Shown: positions 18,776 to 27,797 of the stretch, one piece after another
How positions within the stretch are numbered: position 1 is the first letter of the stretch
How the letters are laid out: each line of letters begins with the position of its first letter
Origin: Paraburkholderia polaris
GTDB lineage: Bacteria > Pseudomonadota > Gammaproteobacteria > Burkholderiales > Burkholderiaceae
Length of the DNA stretch: 64,000 nt
Reading direction: 5' to 3'
Assembly (NCBI RefSeq): GCF_012927345.1
Contig: NZ_JABBGJ010000039.1
Location: forward strand, 45,305 to 109,304
Made by a program: the position numbers and the translations under genes
The notes under the pieces: generated by a model
What the model saw: the letters and a program-made list of their open reading frames with translations, nothing else
The model's database searches: none
What the model was told of the DNA's origin: nothing

Positions 18776-19643
18776 CAAATGGATGCGCCGGAGCGATGCG
18801 TTAATTGATATACCTCTCAATTCAATTGATATTGAATTCGAGGGTTGGGTTTGATTCTTAGTGAATTTGGATTTTTCTAAAATCGTCTTAATCCGCGTCG
18901 ATTTATTTAAGAAAAATTCGGATTTTTCTCGGAGTGGGTCAGGTGCGCTCAGCGTGCTTGTGCTCTTGCTCGGCCTTATGCACGCCCTCTATCCTCGGGC
19001 GTTTCGCCGGCGGAGTGCGTTGGTGAATTATGTCTATCATAAGGATGCCTACGTATATGGCGGAATTGTTTCTTGGATGCGATCTTATTCCGGTTCTATC
19101 GTAATGGCAAGTCGGCTTTCCGGGATTTTAAACTCGATTGGGCTAAAATATATTGAGATTGAGAGGGGTGTGACTTGGTGTTGATGTAAAACGCTTTGAG
19201 ATCAATGGGGATGCATTGCAATCTCAGAATAAAATTTATCTTTGTAAAAAATATTAAAGGAGCAATGCGATAGAGAATTGATTTAACTACGCATTGCTTG
19301 GGCCGGAGTTTGCGGGCATGGGGCCCGCACGAGCGCGCTCGGTTCCGTTCCAGTGAATCGATCGGGTGGTATTTGGCTTTTTGTGTGGGCTGCGCGTGTG
19401 CCTGGCGTGTGCCTGGAGTGTGCCTGGTTCGCGCTTGGTGGTGAGGTTGGGTGAACTGCTTGCTTGCCGCTGCGAGGATCGCGCAGTGCGTGGGGCCAAC
19501 TAAGCCTGGTTGGGTTTTGCCGGCGAGTCGCCGGACGGCAGGGATCGTGAATTCCCGGGTGAGCGCAGAACGCCGCAGTATCGCTCGACGACTTGATGGA
19601 TGGGTTCACGCACCCGACAGCGCAAAAAATCGCGACCCAAAAC
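18776..19643. other. AT-rich leader/intergenic region between tssA and tRNA-Pro
   Basis: About 870 nt without a supportable gene. The tssA-proximal ~480 nt is clearly more AT-rich than its surroundings. It holds the 18819-18838 palindrome and a 15-bp direct repeat AATTYGGATTTTTCT near 18863 and 18915. The tRNA-proximal part has three 11-bp units GYGTGTGCCTG-like at about 19394-19426. A reading frame at 18861-19184 has no ribosome site or recognisable family and is not called. Confidence 0.6.
18819..18838. promoter_or_regulatory. 20-bp palindrome upstream of tssA
   Basis: Perfect inverted repeat with 8-bp arms AATTCAAT and ATTGAATT around TGAT, 44 nt before the tssA ATG in an AT-rich leader. 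The position suits an operator for the T6SS operon. No regulator can be named from sequence alone. Confidence 0.5.
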
Positions 19644-19674
19644 AAAAAACCGCCAAGCAAGCTGGGCGGTTTTT
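19644..19674 (-). terminator. Intrinsic terminator downstream of tRNA-Pro
   Basis: On the minus strand CCGCCCAGC...GCTTGGCGG-type stem is followed by TTTTTTGTTTT; the plus strand also has a T-run, so it may work both ways. It ends the tRNA-Pro transcript before the T6SS leader. Confidence 0.8.
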
Positions 19675-19700
19675 CGAGCCTTGAACTAACAAGGCAAATC

Positions 19701-19777
19701 TGGTCGGGGTGAGAGGATTCGAACCTCCGGCCTCTACGTCCCGAACGTAGCGCTCTACCAGGCTAAGCTACACCCCG
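19701..19777 (-). tRNA. tRNA-Pro (anticodon CGG)
   Basis: 77 nt including an encoded CCA. Acceptor arms CGGGGTG/CACCCCG, T-loop GGTTCGAATCC, and anticodon loop TTCGGGA giving CGG, read on the minus strand. The 3' end points towards the T6SS cluster, the side where integrases usually insert. Confidence 0.97.
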
Positions 19778-19816
19778 ATCTGGTACTGCTGGACTCTTAC
19801 GGTGTTTCAGTCTCGT

Positions 19817-20809
19817 TCAAGACTGTCTTGCCGTCGAGTAAGAACATAATTCTAGCAGGCTATCTTTGAAAATGGAATCGGGAAATGAAGAAATTGCTGC
19901 AGCTGCAGCCAGAGCTTCCTGCTTCGCACACTCAAGCGTGTGATCCAGCGCGCCGGAACGCGTGATCGCTTCGAAAATCGTGTCGAAACGGTCCGTGCCG
20001 CCTTGCTCGATGGCTTCCCGCGCGAGGGCCGACTGCTCCGGCGTACCACGTTCGATCAGATAAATCAGCGGGAGCGTGGGTTTGCCTTCGCGCAGATCGT
20101 CGCCGGCGTTCTTGCCCATCGATTCGGCCGTGCCCGTGTAGTCGAGCCAGTCGTCCATGATCTGGAACGCGGTGCCGATGCGGCGGCCGAATTCCGCCGC
20201 CGCGGCTTCAATTTTTGCATCCGAACCGGCCAGCACCGCGCCGAGTTGGGCGGCGGCTTCGAACAGCTTGGCGGTTTTGTAGCGGATCACCTGCATGTAG
20301 CGCGTTTCGTCCACGTCGGCGTCATGCATATTCAACAACTGCAGCACTTCGCCCTCGGAGATGATGTTGGTCGCCTCCGACAGGATTTCCATCACACGCA
20401 TCTTGCCCACGCCGACCATCATCTGGAACGAGCGCGAGTACAGGAAGTCGCCGACGAGGACGCTCGCGGCGTTGCCGAACAGCGCGTTGGCGGTCTGGCG
20501 GCCGCGCCGCAGGTCGGATTCGTCGACCACGTCGTCGTGCAGCAGCGTGGCCGTGTGGATGAATTCCACCACCGCGGCCAGCTCGTGCCGGTGCCCGGTG
20601 GTTTCGCCCAGCGCGCCCGCCACCAGCAGCAGCAGCGCGGGCCGCAGCCGTTTGCCCCCGGCGCTGATGATGTACTCGGATATCTGATTGATCAGCATCA
20701 CGTCGGACGCCAGACGGTGCCGTATGACGCGATTGACCTGCTGCATGTCTTCGGCGATCGGAGCGAGCAGGCTGGCGGCGTTGGAGGAGGGGGTGGCAGT
20801 CGACGACAT
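19817..20809 (-). CDS. ispB: Polyprenyl (octaprenyl) diphosphate synthase
   Basis: 330 residues. Elongates farnesyl diphosphate with isopentenyl diphosphate to make the ubiquinone side chain. Motifs: GGKRLRPAL, first Asp-rich motif LLHDDVVDESDLRRG, second MDDWLDYTG with GDDLREGKPTLPL. Divergent from rplU-rpmA-obgE, an arrangement common in proteobacteria. The tRNA-Pro lies 39 nt downstream on the same strand. Start at ATG 20809; its ribosome site is weak. Exact chain length cannot be read from sequence. Confidence 0.95.
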   Translation of the reverse strand: MSSTATPSSNAASLLAPIAEDMQQVNRVIRHRLASDVMLINQISEYIISAGGKRLRPALLLLVAGALGETTGHRHELAAVVEFIHTATLLHDDVVDESDLRRGRQTANALFGNAASVLVGDFLYSRSFQMMVGVGKMRVMEILSEATNIISEGEVLQLLNMHDADVDETRYMQVIRYKTAKLFEAAAQLGAVLAGSDAKIEAAAAEFGRRIGTAFQIMDDWLDYTGTAESMGKNAGDDLREGKPTLPLIYLIERGTPEQSALAREAIEQGGTDRFDTIFEAITRSGALDHTLECAKQEALAAAAAISSFPDSIFKDSLLELCSYSTARQS

Positions 20810-20965
20810 GATGGCTGAATAGGGTAGTGCCGCGAATTATAAGGCGAATCGCGACAGTTCCGGGACGCAGGCTGCGGCACGGCGAGACGAGGACAGCGGC
20901 AGGACCGCGTGCCGGGGCTGGACGGCAAGGCGCCGGGCGATGCGCGCGGCGACACTCAATGAGTT

Positions 20966-20994
20966 TTGACCGAGCAGCTAACTCTATGTATAAT
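20966..20994 (+). promoter_or_regulatory. Sigma70-type promoter of rplU-rpmA
   Basis: TTGACC, a 17-bp spacer, then TATAAT, ending 54 nt before the rplU start. Near-perfect consensus, as expected for a ribosomal protein operon. Confidence 0.88.
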
Positions 20995-21048
20995 CACGGG
21001 TTTCCGCGCGCGGTGCGTGGGAAAAATGAACACAGAGTGAGGTTCTCA

Positions 21049-21360
21049 ATGTACGCGGTCATAAAAACCGGTGGCAAGCAGTATAAAGTTGCCGTCGGCG
21101 AAAAACTTAAAGTAGAACAGATACCGGCAGACATTGACGCTGAAATCACGCTCGACCAGGTTCTCGCAGTGGGCGAAGGCGAATCGATTAAGTTCGGTAC
21201 GCCGCTGGTCAGTGGGGCTTCCGTCAAGGCTACCGTCGTGTCGCAAGGTCGTCACGCAAAAGTGACCATCTTCAAGATGCGTCGCCGGAAGCACTACCAG
21301 AAGCATGGCGGCCACCGCCAGAACTATACCGAACTGCGCATCGACGCGATCACTGCGTAA
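21049..21360 (+). CDS. rplU: 50S ribosomal protein L21
   Basis: 103 residues, the normal length, starting MYAVIKTGGKQYKV. Binds 23S rRNA in the large subunit. C-terminal RRRKHYQKHGGHRQNYT is diagnostic. GAGTGAGG precedes the ATG by about 6 nt. Cotranscribed with rpmA 25 nt downstream from the promoter at 20966. Confidence 0.98.
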   Translation: MYAVIKTGGKQYKVAVGEKLKVEQIPADIDAEITLDQVLAVGEGESIKFGTPLVSGASVKATVVSQGRHAKVTIFKMRRRKHYQKHGGHRQNYTELRIDAITA

Positions 21361-21385
21361 GCGCAACGGTTAAGGAGCAAATCAA

Positions 21386-21649
21386 ATGGCACACAAAAAG
21401 GCAGGCGGATCATCCCGCAACGGCCGCGACTCTGAATCGAAGCGCCTTGGCGTTAAGGTTTACGGCGGCCAGGCTATCAACGCTGGCGGCATCATCGTTC
21501 GCCAACGCGGCACGCGTATGCACCCGGGCGAAAACGTCGGTATCGGCAAGGATCACACCTTGTTCGCGCTGACGGACGGCCACGTCAATTTCTCGACGAA
21601 GGGCGCAGCGAAGAAGCACATGGTCAACGTCGTCCCGGCAGCAGTCTGA
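21386..21649 (+). CDS. rpmA: 50S ribosomal protein L27
   Basis: 87 residues, starting MAHKKAGGSSRNGRDS; the N-terminus reaches the peptidyl transferase centre. GVKVYGGQAINAGGIIVRQR is typical of the family. AAGGAGC precedes the ATG. Followed by a strong terminator, so obgE probably has its own promoter or read-through. Confidence 0.98.
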   Translation: MAHKKAGGSSRNGRDSESKRLGVKVYGGQAINAGGIIVRQRGTRMHPGENVGIGKDHTLFALTDGHVNFSTKGAAKKHMVNVVPAAV

Positions 21650-21683
21650 GTTTAATCAGGCACGGGCTTCAGGACCGGAAAAA

Positions 21684-21712
21684 GGCCCCGCGAAGTTCGC
21701 GGGGCCTTTTTT
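21684..21712 (+). terminator. Intrinsic terminator after rpmA
   Basis: Stem GGCCCCGCGAA/TTCGCGGGGCC with a very short loop followed by TTTTTT. About 35 nt after the rpmA stop. Confidence 0.92.
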
Positions 21713-21879
21713 ATTGCAGCGCTTTTTGTCCGAAGAGTGGGTGGATTGAATTGCCAGGTCGGCGTGGTTAGCCAATCGGCTGATTGCTCATCGCACGGCG
21801 GGCGCGGCAAAATAGCATCATCTGAAAGCATCAACCCAGCAGCACCCATCTAGCAGCACACCACGGGACGGAGTTACGC

Positions 21880-23001
21880 ATGAAGTTCATTGACGAAGCG
21901 AGGATTGAAGTCATCGCCGGCGACGGAGGGGATGGCAGCGCGTCGATGCGCCGCGAGAAATTCGTTCCGTTCGGCGGCCCGGATGGCGGCGACGGCGGGC
22001 GGGGCGGCAGCGTGATCGCGGTTGCAGACCGCAACATCAACACGCTGATCGACTACCGCTACGCGAAAAAACATTTGGCGCGCAACGGCGAAAACGGCCG
22101 CGGCGCGGACTGCTACGGCAAGGGCGGCGACGACATCACGCTGCGCATGCCGGTCGGCACGACCATTTCCGATATGGAAACCGGCGAGCTGATCGCCGAC
22201 TTGACCGAGCACAACCAGAGCGTGCAGATCGCGCAAGGCGGTGCGGGTGGTCTCGGTAACCTGCATTTCAAATCCAGCACGAACCGCGCGCCGCGTCAGA
22301 AAACCGACGGCAAGCCCGGCGAGCGCCGCATGGTGCGCCTCGAACTGAAGGTGCTGGCCGACGTCGGTCTGCTCGGCATGCCGAATGCCGGCAAGTCGAC
22401 CTTTATCTCGTCGGTGTCGAACGCGCGGCCGAAGATCGCGGATTACCCGTTCACGACGCTCGCGCCGAATCTCGGCGTGGTGCGTGTCGGGCCGAGCCGC
22501 AGCTTCGTGATCGCCGACATTCCTGGTTTGATCGAAGGTGCGGCGGAAGGGGCGGGCCTTGGGCACCAGTTCCTGCGTCACCTGCAGCGTACCGGTCTGC
22601 TGCTGCATATCGTCGACCTCGCACCGTTCGACGAGGCGGTCGATCCGGTGGCGGAAGCCAAGGCGATTGTCAACGAATTGCGCAAGTACGACGAGTTGCT
22701 CTATGAGAAGCCGCGCTGGCTCGTGCTCAACAAGCTCGATATGGTGCCCGAAGATGAGCGCGAAGCACGGGTGTCGGCCTTCCTTGAAGGCTTCGGCTGG
22801 GACGGCCCGGTGTTCGAAATCTCGGCGCTGACCGGCCAAGGCTGCGAAAGTCTTTGCTACGCGATATATGACCACATCGCCGCGCATTCGGATGCGCAGC
22901 GGGCGGCCGAAGCCGAAGATCTTGCTGCTGACGTGCGTTTCCGCGAAAAGCCGGAAGCACCCGCTGCCGCGGCGGACGACTCCGGCGTCGACCCGCAGTA
23001 A
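21880..23001 (+). CDS. obgE: GTPase ObgE (CgtA), ribosome assembly
   Basis: 373 residues. Essential GTPase acting in late 50S assembly and stress control. The Obg fold (residues 1-158) carries Gly-rich GGDGSASMRREKF and GGPDGGDGGRGGSV; the G domain has G1 GMPNAGKST, G3 DIPG, G4 NKLD and G5 SALTG. The C-terminal ~30 residues are acidic and Ala-rich. Sits in the conserved rplU-rpmA-obgE-proB order. Confidence 0.98.
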   Translation: MKFIDEARIEVIAGDGGDGSASMRREKFVPFGGPDGGDGGRGGSVIAVADRNINTLIDYRYAKKHLARNGENGRGADCYGKGGDDITLRMPVGTTISDMETGELIADLTEHNQSVQIAQGGAGGLGNLHFKSSTNRAPRQKTDGKPGERRMVRLELKVLADVGLLGMPNAGKSTFISSVSNARPKIADYPFTTLAPNLGVVRVGPSRSFVIADIPGLIEGAAEGAGLGHQFLRHLQRTGLLLHIVDLAPFDEAVDPVAEAKAIVNELRKYDELLYEKPRWLVLNKLDMVPEDEREARVSAFLEGFGWDGPVFEISALTGQGCESLCYAIYDHIAAHSDAQRAAEAEDLAADVRFREKPEAPAAAADDSGVDPQ

Positions 23002-23074
23002 TAACAAGCTTGAGCGCCGGCGCCTGTAAGGGCCGCCTGCATGCATCACGCGTCATCTTGGGAGACCGCGCACA

Positions 23075-24193
23075 ATGCGTTCCGTCATCGCAGATTCACG
23101 GCGATTGGTAGTGAAAGTCGGCTCGAGCCTCGTCACGAATGACGGGCGCGGCCTCGATCATGCTGCGATCGGCCGCTGGGCCGCTCAGATTGCCGCACTG
23201 CGCGCGCAAGGCAAGGAAGTGGTGCTGGTCAGTTCGGGCGCCATTGCCGAAGGGATGCAGCGGCTCGGCTGGACCAAGCGGCCACGCGAAATCGACGAAT
23301 TGCAGGCGGCCGCGGCTGTCGGTCAAATGGGCCTCGCGCAAGTGTACGAAAGCCGCTTCGCCGAGCATTCGATCCAGACCGCGCAGATTCTGCTGACCCA
23401 CGCCGATCTGGCCGACCGCGAACGCTATCTGAACGCCCGCTCTACTTTGCTGACGCTGCTGCGTCTGGGCGTCGTGCCGATCATCAACGAGAACGACACA
23501 GTCGTCACCGACGAAATCAAGTTCGGCGACAACGACACGCTGGGAGCTTTGGTCGCGAATCTGATCGAAGGCGATGCGCTCGTGATCCTCACCGATCAGC
23601 AAGGGCTCTTTACCGCCGACCCGCGCAAGGATCCGAACGCCACGCTCGTTCAGCAGGCCGATGCCGGTGCGCCGGAGCTCGAAGCGATGGCGGGCGGTGC
23701 CGGTTCGAGCCTGGGCCGTGGCGGCATGCTGACCAAGATTCTCGCCGCCAAACGCGCGGCGCACAGCGGCGCCAATACGGTGATCGCGAGCGGGCGTGAA
23801 GCAGACGTGTTGTCACGGCTGGCCTCGGGCGAGGCGATCGGCACGCAGCTGATCGCTCGCACTGCACGCATGGCGGCGCGCAAGCAATGGATGGCCGATC
23901 ACCTGCAGGTGCGTGGTCATGTCGTGATCGACGATGGCGCAGTCGAAAAGCTGACCGACGGCGGCAAGAGCTTGCTGCCAATCGGCATCGTCGGTGTGCA
24001 GGGCGCGTTTGCGCGCGGCGAAGTGATCGCTTGCCTAAGCGCGGCAGGGCGTGAAGTCGCACGCGGCCTGACGAACTACAGCAGCGCGGAGACCAAGCTG
24101 ATCCAGCGGCGTCCGAGCGGCGAGATTGAATCGGTGCTCGGCTACATGCTCGAGCCTGAGTTGATCCACCGCGACAACCTCGTGCTGGTCTGA
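23075..24193 (+). CDS. proB: Glutamate 5-kinase with PUA domain
   Basis: 372 residues. First step of proline synthesis: phosphorylates L-glutamate. The amino-acid kinase domain (residues ~1-255) starts RRLVVKVGSSLVTNDGRGLD and contains VSSGAIAEGM, NENDTV and FGDNDTLGALVAN; the PUA domain is at ~280-365. Starts 73 nt after obgE and ends at a bidirectional terminator. Confidence 0.97.
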   Translation: MRSVIADSRRLVVKVGSSLVTNDGRGLDHAAIGRWAAQIAALRAQGKEVVLVSSGAIAEGMQRLGWTKRPREIDELQAAAAVGQMGLAQVYESRFAEHSIQTAQILLTHADLADRERYLNARSTLLTLLRLGVVPIINENDTVVTDEIKFGDNDTLGALVANLIEGDALVILTDQQGLFTADPRKDPNATLVQQADAGAPELEAMAGGAGSSLGRGGMLTKILAAKRAAHSGANTVIASGREADVLSRLASGEAIGTQLIARTARMAARKQWMADHLQVRGHVVIDDGAVEKLTDGGKSLLPIGIVGVQGAFARGEVIACLSAAGREVARGLTNYSSAETKLIQRRPSGEIESVLGYMLEPELIHRDNLVLV

Positions 24194-24226
24194 TCTCCGG
24201 GTAAAGTACGCGTCAAAGACAAAAAA

Positions 24227-24257
24227 GCCGTTCCAGCGTGAGCTGGAACGGCTTTTT
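24227..24257. terminator. Bidirectional terminator between proB and the CNP1-like gene
   Basis: Stem GCCGTTCCAGC/GCTGGAACGGC with a GTGA loop, flanked by AAAAAA and TTTTT, between two converging genes. Confidence 0.93.
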
Positions 24258-24306
24258 CAAATTCGTGGCGGCTTCCAGATTCGAAGTGCGCTCGCGAAAA
24301 ACTGGC

Positions 24307-24858
24307 TCAGTGAACCAGCGAGGTCTGTGTGCGCTTGTAGCGGATGTTCTCAACAATCTGCTTCGCGTTGCCGATGGGCATCTTGTTCGCGCAGAAATAA
24401 TCCTGATACAGCGCTGCCTGATAGGCGTTCAGCGCGCCATTCTCGATGCGCCTGAAGTCGTTGGCGACGGTTTGGTCCCAACCGTCGTGATCGGCGTTCA
24501 GCCCTGCGTACTGGCGCCATTCATATGTGTCGCAGCGAATCCCTTCGTAATTCACGTTGCGGGCGCCGCTTGGACTCGTCACAACCACTGTGTAGCGCAC
24601 CACACCGTCAGTGCCGACGCTCAGCGAGTTTCTGTCGACCGAGAACTGCAACGGCGTGTTGCCGGAGACGTCGAAAGGAAGAAGGTTCGAGTCCTGCGGC
24701 AGCGGTGGCAACGTGTCCACCTTGTTTTCCACCCAGTTGCTCGGCCGGTCCAGCAGGTAGGCAAACGCGCTGTCGTCTTTATTTGTGGGTTTGCTGGCGC
24801 AACCAGCCAGCAGGGCGCCGGTGGCGACGCACGCCACGACGAGAGCAAGTGCTTTCAA
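24307..24858 (-). CDS. CNP1-like lipoprotein
   Basis: 183 residues. Start inferred at TTG 24858: AGGAAA lies ~7 nt upstream, and it gives a clean signal peptide (LKALALVVACVATG) with lipobox LLAGC. Family of beta-proteobacterial CNP1-like proteins; role unknown. Motifs seen: YEGIRCDTYEWRQYAG and AALYQDYFCANK, with conserved cysteines. It lies 77 nt downstream of rppH on the same strand. Longer in-frame translation upstream has no signal peptide and overlaps the spacer, so it is not favoured. Confidence 0.8.
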   Translation of the reverse strand: MKALALVVACVATGALLAGCASKPTNKDDSAFAYLLDRPSNWVENKVDTLPPLPQDSNLLPFDVSGNTPLQFSVDRNSLSVGTDGVVRYTVVVTSPSGARNVNYEGIRCDTYEWRQYAGLNADHDGWDQTVANDFRRIENGALNAYQAALYQDYFCANKMPIGNAKQIVENIRYKRTQTSLVH

Positions 24859-24935
24859 TATGGTTTCCTCGAAACACGGGTGCGGCTCATTGAGCCGCAC
24901 CCGCAGAGGCGGCGTGGACAAGCCGCTCAGAGTTG

Positions 24936-25679
24936 TTAATTGCGTACGCCAGGGCGGAACAGCGAGCCGGCGGTTTCGCGCTCCGATTCGTCTTCGTGTT
25001 CCGATCCGGAGCCAACCTGGGCTACCGACCCGGAGCCCGGACCGCAATCAGACACGATCGTCGTGTGAATCGACGTTTCGATGCTGAGTGTGGTCACCGA
25101 GGTGGTGACCGTCATCATCGTCGAATCCGGCGGACTTTCCATCGACGACGCTATCCGGGGATAACGCGGCCCATGGTGCCCGCCAGGTTTTTCCGCACGC
25201 GGCGCAGCCCGGCGCATGAAACGGGATAGCTCCGTCAGCGCCAACTGATATACATCCCGCTTGAACTCGATCACACAGTCGAGTGGCACCCAGTACTCGT
25301 TCCAGCGCCACGCATCGAACTCAGGGTGGTCGGTGGCGCGCAAGCATATGTCGCAATCGCGTCCAACCATCCGGAGCAAAAACCAGATTTGTTTCTGGCC
25401 GCGGTAGTGACCGCGTACTTCGCGCTTTATGAACTTGTCAGGCACCTCGTAACGCAACCAGTCGCGCGTGCGACCGATCACCTTGACGTGCTCAGGAAGC
25501 AGCCCGGTTTCTTCGTGTAACTCCCGATACATCGCTTGCACGGGGGTCTCTCCGTACTTGATGCCCCCTTGCGGAAACTGCCAGGAATGTTCACGGAGCC
25601 GTTTGCCCCAAAACACCTCGTTGTGCGCGTTCAAGAGGATGATGCCGACGTTCGGGCGAAAGCCTTCACGATCCAGCAT
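24936..25679 (-). CDS. rppH: RNA pyrophosphohydrolase (Nudix)
   Basis: 247 residues from ATG 25679 (GAAGGTGG just upstream). Removes pyrophosphate from 5'-triphosphate mRNA to trigger decay. MLDREGFRPNVGIILLN, QFPQGGIKYGE and the Nudix box GGIKYGE...ELHEETGL are present. The C-terminal ~80 residues beyond the Nudix fold are Ser/Thr/Glu-rich and low complexity, longer than in enteric RppH. Divergent from proS. Confidence 0.95.
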   Translation of the reverse strand: MLDREGFRPNVGIILLNAHNEVFWGKRLREHSWQFPQGGIKYGETPVQAMYRELHEETGLLPEHVKVIGRTRDWLRYEVPDKFIKREVRGHYRGQKQIWFLLRMVGRDCDICLRATDHPEFDAWRWNEYWVPLDCVIEFKRDVYQLALTELSRFMRRAAPRAEKPGGHHGPRYPRIASSMESPPDSTMMTVTTSVTTLSIETSIHTTIVSDCGPGSGSVAQVGSGSEHEDESERETAGSLFRPGVRN

Positions 25680-26048
25680 ACAACCACCTTCGAATCCTTT
25701 AAAATTGCTTTGATTATAAACAGATAACGGACCAGACGCACCGATTCGCACCAGATTGGAACGATTCGCCGCAAAAGGCCCGTGTTTGCGGTAGCCTGTC
25801 AGTCTTTCCGTGCCTTATCCCTTGCTGCAAAGGCTTTGCGCGGCGGCTTCAGCGCCGCGATCGGGCCGGTTTTGCCGGGGTTTTACCTGGGTATCAGGTC
25901 GTTTGCCGGGGCTGAGCCGGGTCTTGGCCAGACGTTGGCCGGGTGTTCGGCGAGTCCGTGCCGGCTTCGAGCCGGGTCTGTGTCGATTTCCCCACCGTTT
26001 TCACCTTTCGGGCGGTCCCTCCGGAGCCGCCGCTTTTGGAAAATCTGA
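25680..26048. promoter_or_regulatory. Divergent rppH/proS control region
   Basis: 369 nt without a gene. A perfect TATAAT -10 for rppH lies on the minus strand at 25713-25718, about 34 nt before its start; the -35 is poor. The proS side is GC-rich with no clear promoter visible. Confidence 0.5.
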
Positions 26049-27785
26049 ATGAAAGCTTCCCGTTTCTTTATCGGCACGCTGAAAGAAGCGCCCGCCGACG
26101 CCGAGATCGTCAGCCACAAGCTCATGGTGCGCGCCGGCATGATTCGCCGCGTCGCCGGCGGCATCTATAACTACCTGCCGGTCGGCCTGCGTTCGATCCG
26201 CAAGGTGGAAGCCATCGTGCGCGAAGAAATGAACCGGGCGGGCGGGATCGAGTTGTTGATGCCGTCGGTGCAGCCGGCCGAGCTGTGGCAGGAGTCGGGC
26301 CGCTGGGAAAAGTACGGCCCCGAGCTGCTGCGCTTCAAGGATCGCAAACAATCCGATTTCGTGTTCGGGCCGACCCACGAAGAAGTGGTGACCGACATCG
26401 CGCGCGGCCAGATCAAGAGTTACCGCCAATTGCCGGTGAACTTCTATCAGATCCAGACGAAGTTCCGCGACGAGATCCGTCCGCGTTTCGGCTTGATGCG
26501 CGGTCGCGAGTTCATCATGAAAGACGCGTACTCGTTCGATAAGGACGCGGAAGGTCTGCGCGAGTCGTATCGCAAGATGTACGACGCGTATGTGCGTATC
26601 TTCACGCGCCTCGGTCTGGATTTCCGCGCCGTGGCGGCTGACAACGGTTCGATCGGCGGCAGCGGCTCGCATGAATTTCACGTGATCGCTGAGACCGGCG
26701 AAGACGCGATCGCCTATTGCCCGACCTCCGACTTTGCCGCGAACGTCGAAGCGGCTGAAGCATTGCCGCTGTACGCAGAGCGCGCGGCGCCGACCGAGGA
26801 ACTGAAAAAGACCGCAACGCCGGGCAAAGCAAAGTGCGAGGCCGTGGCCGAGCTGCTGAACGTCCCGCTCGAGCGCACGATCAAGTCGATCGTCCTCGCC
26901 ACGGAAAACGAAGGTGCCGAGCCGACTATCTGGTTGCTGATGCTGCGCGGGGACCACGATCTGAACGAGATCAAGGCGGGCAAGCTGCCAGGTCTGGCGG
27001 ACTTCCGCATGGCGACTGAAGCCGAAATCGTTGAGACCTTCGGCACGCCGCCGGGTTACCTCGGCCCGATCAACACGAAGAAGCCGGTCAAGGTTGTCGC
27101 GGATCGCACGGTCGCGAACATGAGCGACTTCGTGGTCGGTTCGAACGAGGTGGATTACCACACCACCGGCGTGAACTGGGGCCGTGATCTGCCGGAACCG
27201 GTCGTCGCTGATATTCGCAACGTGAAGAAGGGCGACCCGTCGCCGGATGGCAAGGGCGTGCTCGACATCTGCCGCGGTATCGAAGTCGGCCACGTGTTCC
27301 AACTCGGCACGAAGTACTCGGAAGCGATGAACGCCACCTGCCTCGACGAAACCGGCAAGCCGCGCCCGATGGAAATGGGCTGCTACGGCATCGGCGTCAC
27401 GCGTATTCTGGGCGCGGCGATCGAACAGAATTTCGACGACAAGGGCATCATCTGGCCGGAGTCGATCGCCCCGTTCGAAGTCGTGCTGTGCCCGATGGGC
27501 TATGACCGTAGCGACGCGGTGCGCGAGCAGGCCGATAAGCTGTACGCGGAACTGGTCGAAGCGGGTGTCGACGTGATCCTCGACGATCGCGGCGAACGTC
27601 CGGGCGTGATGTTCGCAGACTGGGAGCTGATCGGCGTGCCGCATCGTCTGGTGATCGGCGATCGTGGTCTCAAGGAAGGCAAGCTCGAGTATCAAGGCCG
27701 CCGCGACGCTGAAGCGACGCTGCTGCCGGTCGAAGACGCCGCCCAAACGGTGATCGGCAAAGTTCGCGCCGCGTTGGCGCGCTAA
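26049..27785 (+). CDS. proS: Prolyl-tRNA synthetase (bacterial type)
   Basis: 578 residues. Charges tRNA-Pro. Class II motifs: GGIYNYLPVGLRSIRKVE near the start, FRDEIRPRFGLMRGREFIMKDAYSF (motif 2 region) and EMGCYGIGVTR (motif 3). The central insertion (residues ~220-390) is the YbaK-like editing domain that clears mischarged Ala-tRNA. marC follows 12 nt downstream. Confidence 0.97.
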   Translation: MKASRFFIGTLKEAPADAEIVSHKLMVRAGMIRRVAGGIYNYLPVGLRSIRKVEAIVREEMNRAGGIELLMPSVQPAELWQESGRWEKYGPELLRFKDRKQSDFVFGPTHEEVVTDIARGQIKSYRQLPVNFYQIQTKFRDEIRPRFGLMRGREFIMKDAYSFDKDAEGLRESYRKMYDAYVRIFTRLGLDFRAVAADNGSIGGSGSHEFHVIAETGEDAIAYCPTSDFAANVEAAEALPLYAERAAPTEELKKTATPGKAKCEAVAELLNVPLERTIKSIVLATENEGAEPTIWLLMLRGDHDLNEIKAGKLPGLADFRMATEAEIVETFGTPPGYLGPINTKKPVKVVADRTVANMSDFVVGSNEVDYHTTGVNWGRDLPEPVVADIRNVKKGDPSPDGKGVLDICRGIEVGHVFQLGTKYSEAMNATCLDETGKPRPMEMGCYGIGVTRILGAAIEQNFDDKGIIWPESIAPFEVVLCPMGYDRSDAVREQADKLYAELVEAGVDVILDDRGERPGVMFADWELIGVPHRLVIGDRGLKEGKLEYQGRRDAEATLLPVEDAAQTVIGKVRAALAR

Positions 27786-27797
27786 GCGGAGCGGACG

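Noticed and set aside
18861..19184. 107-codon plus-strand frame in the T6SS leader
   Set aside because: No ribosome site, no recognised family, and composition typical of AT-rich non-coding DNA.
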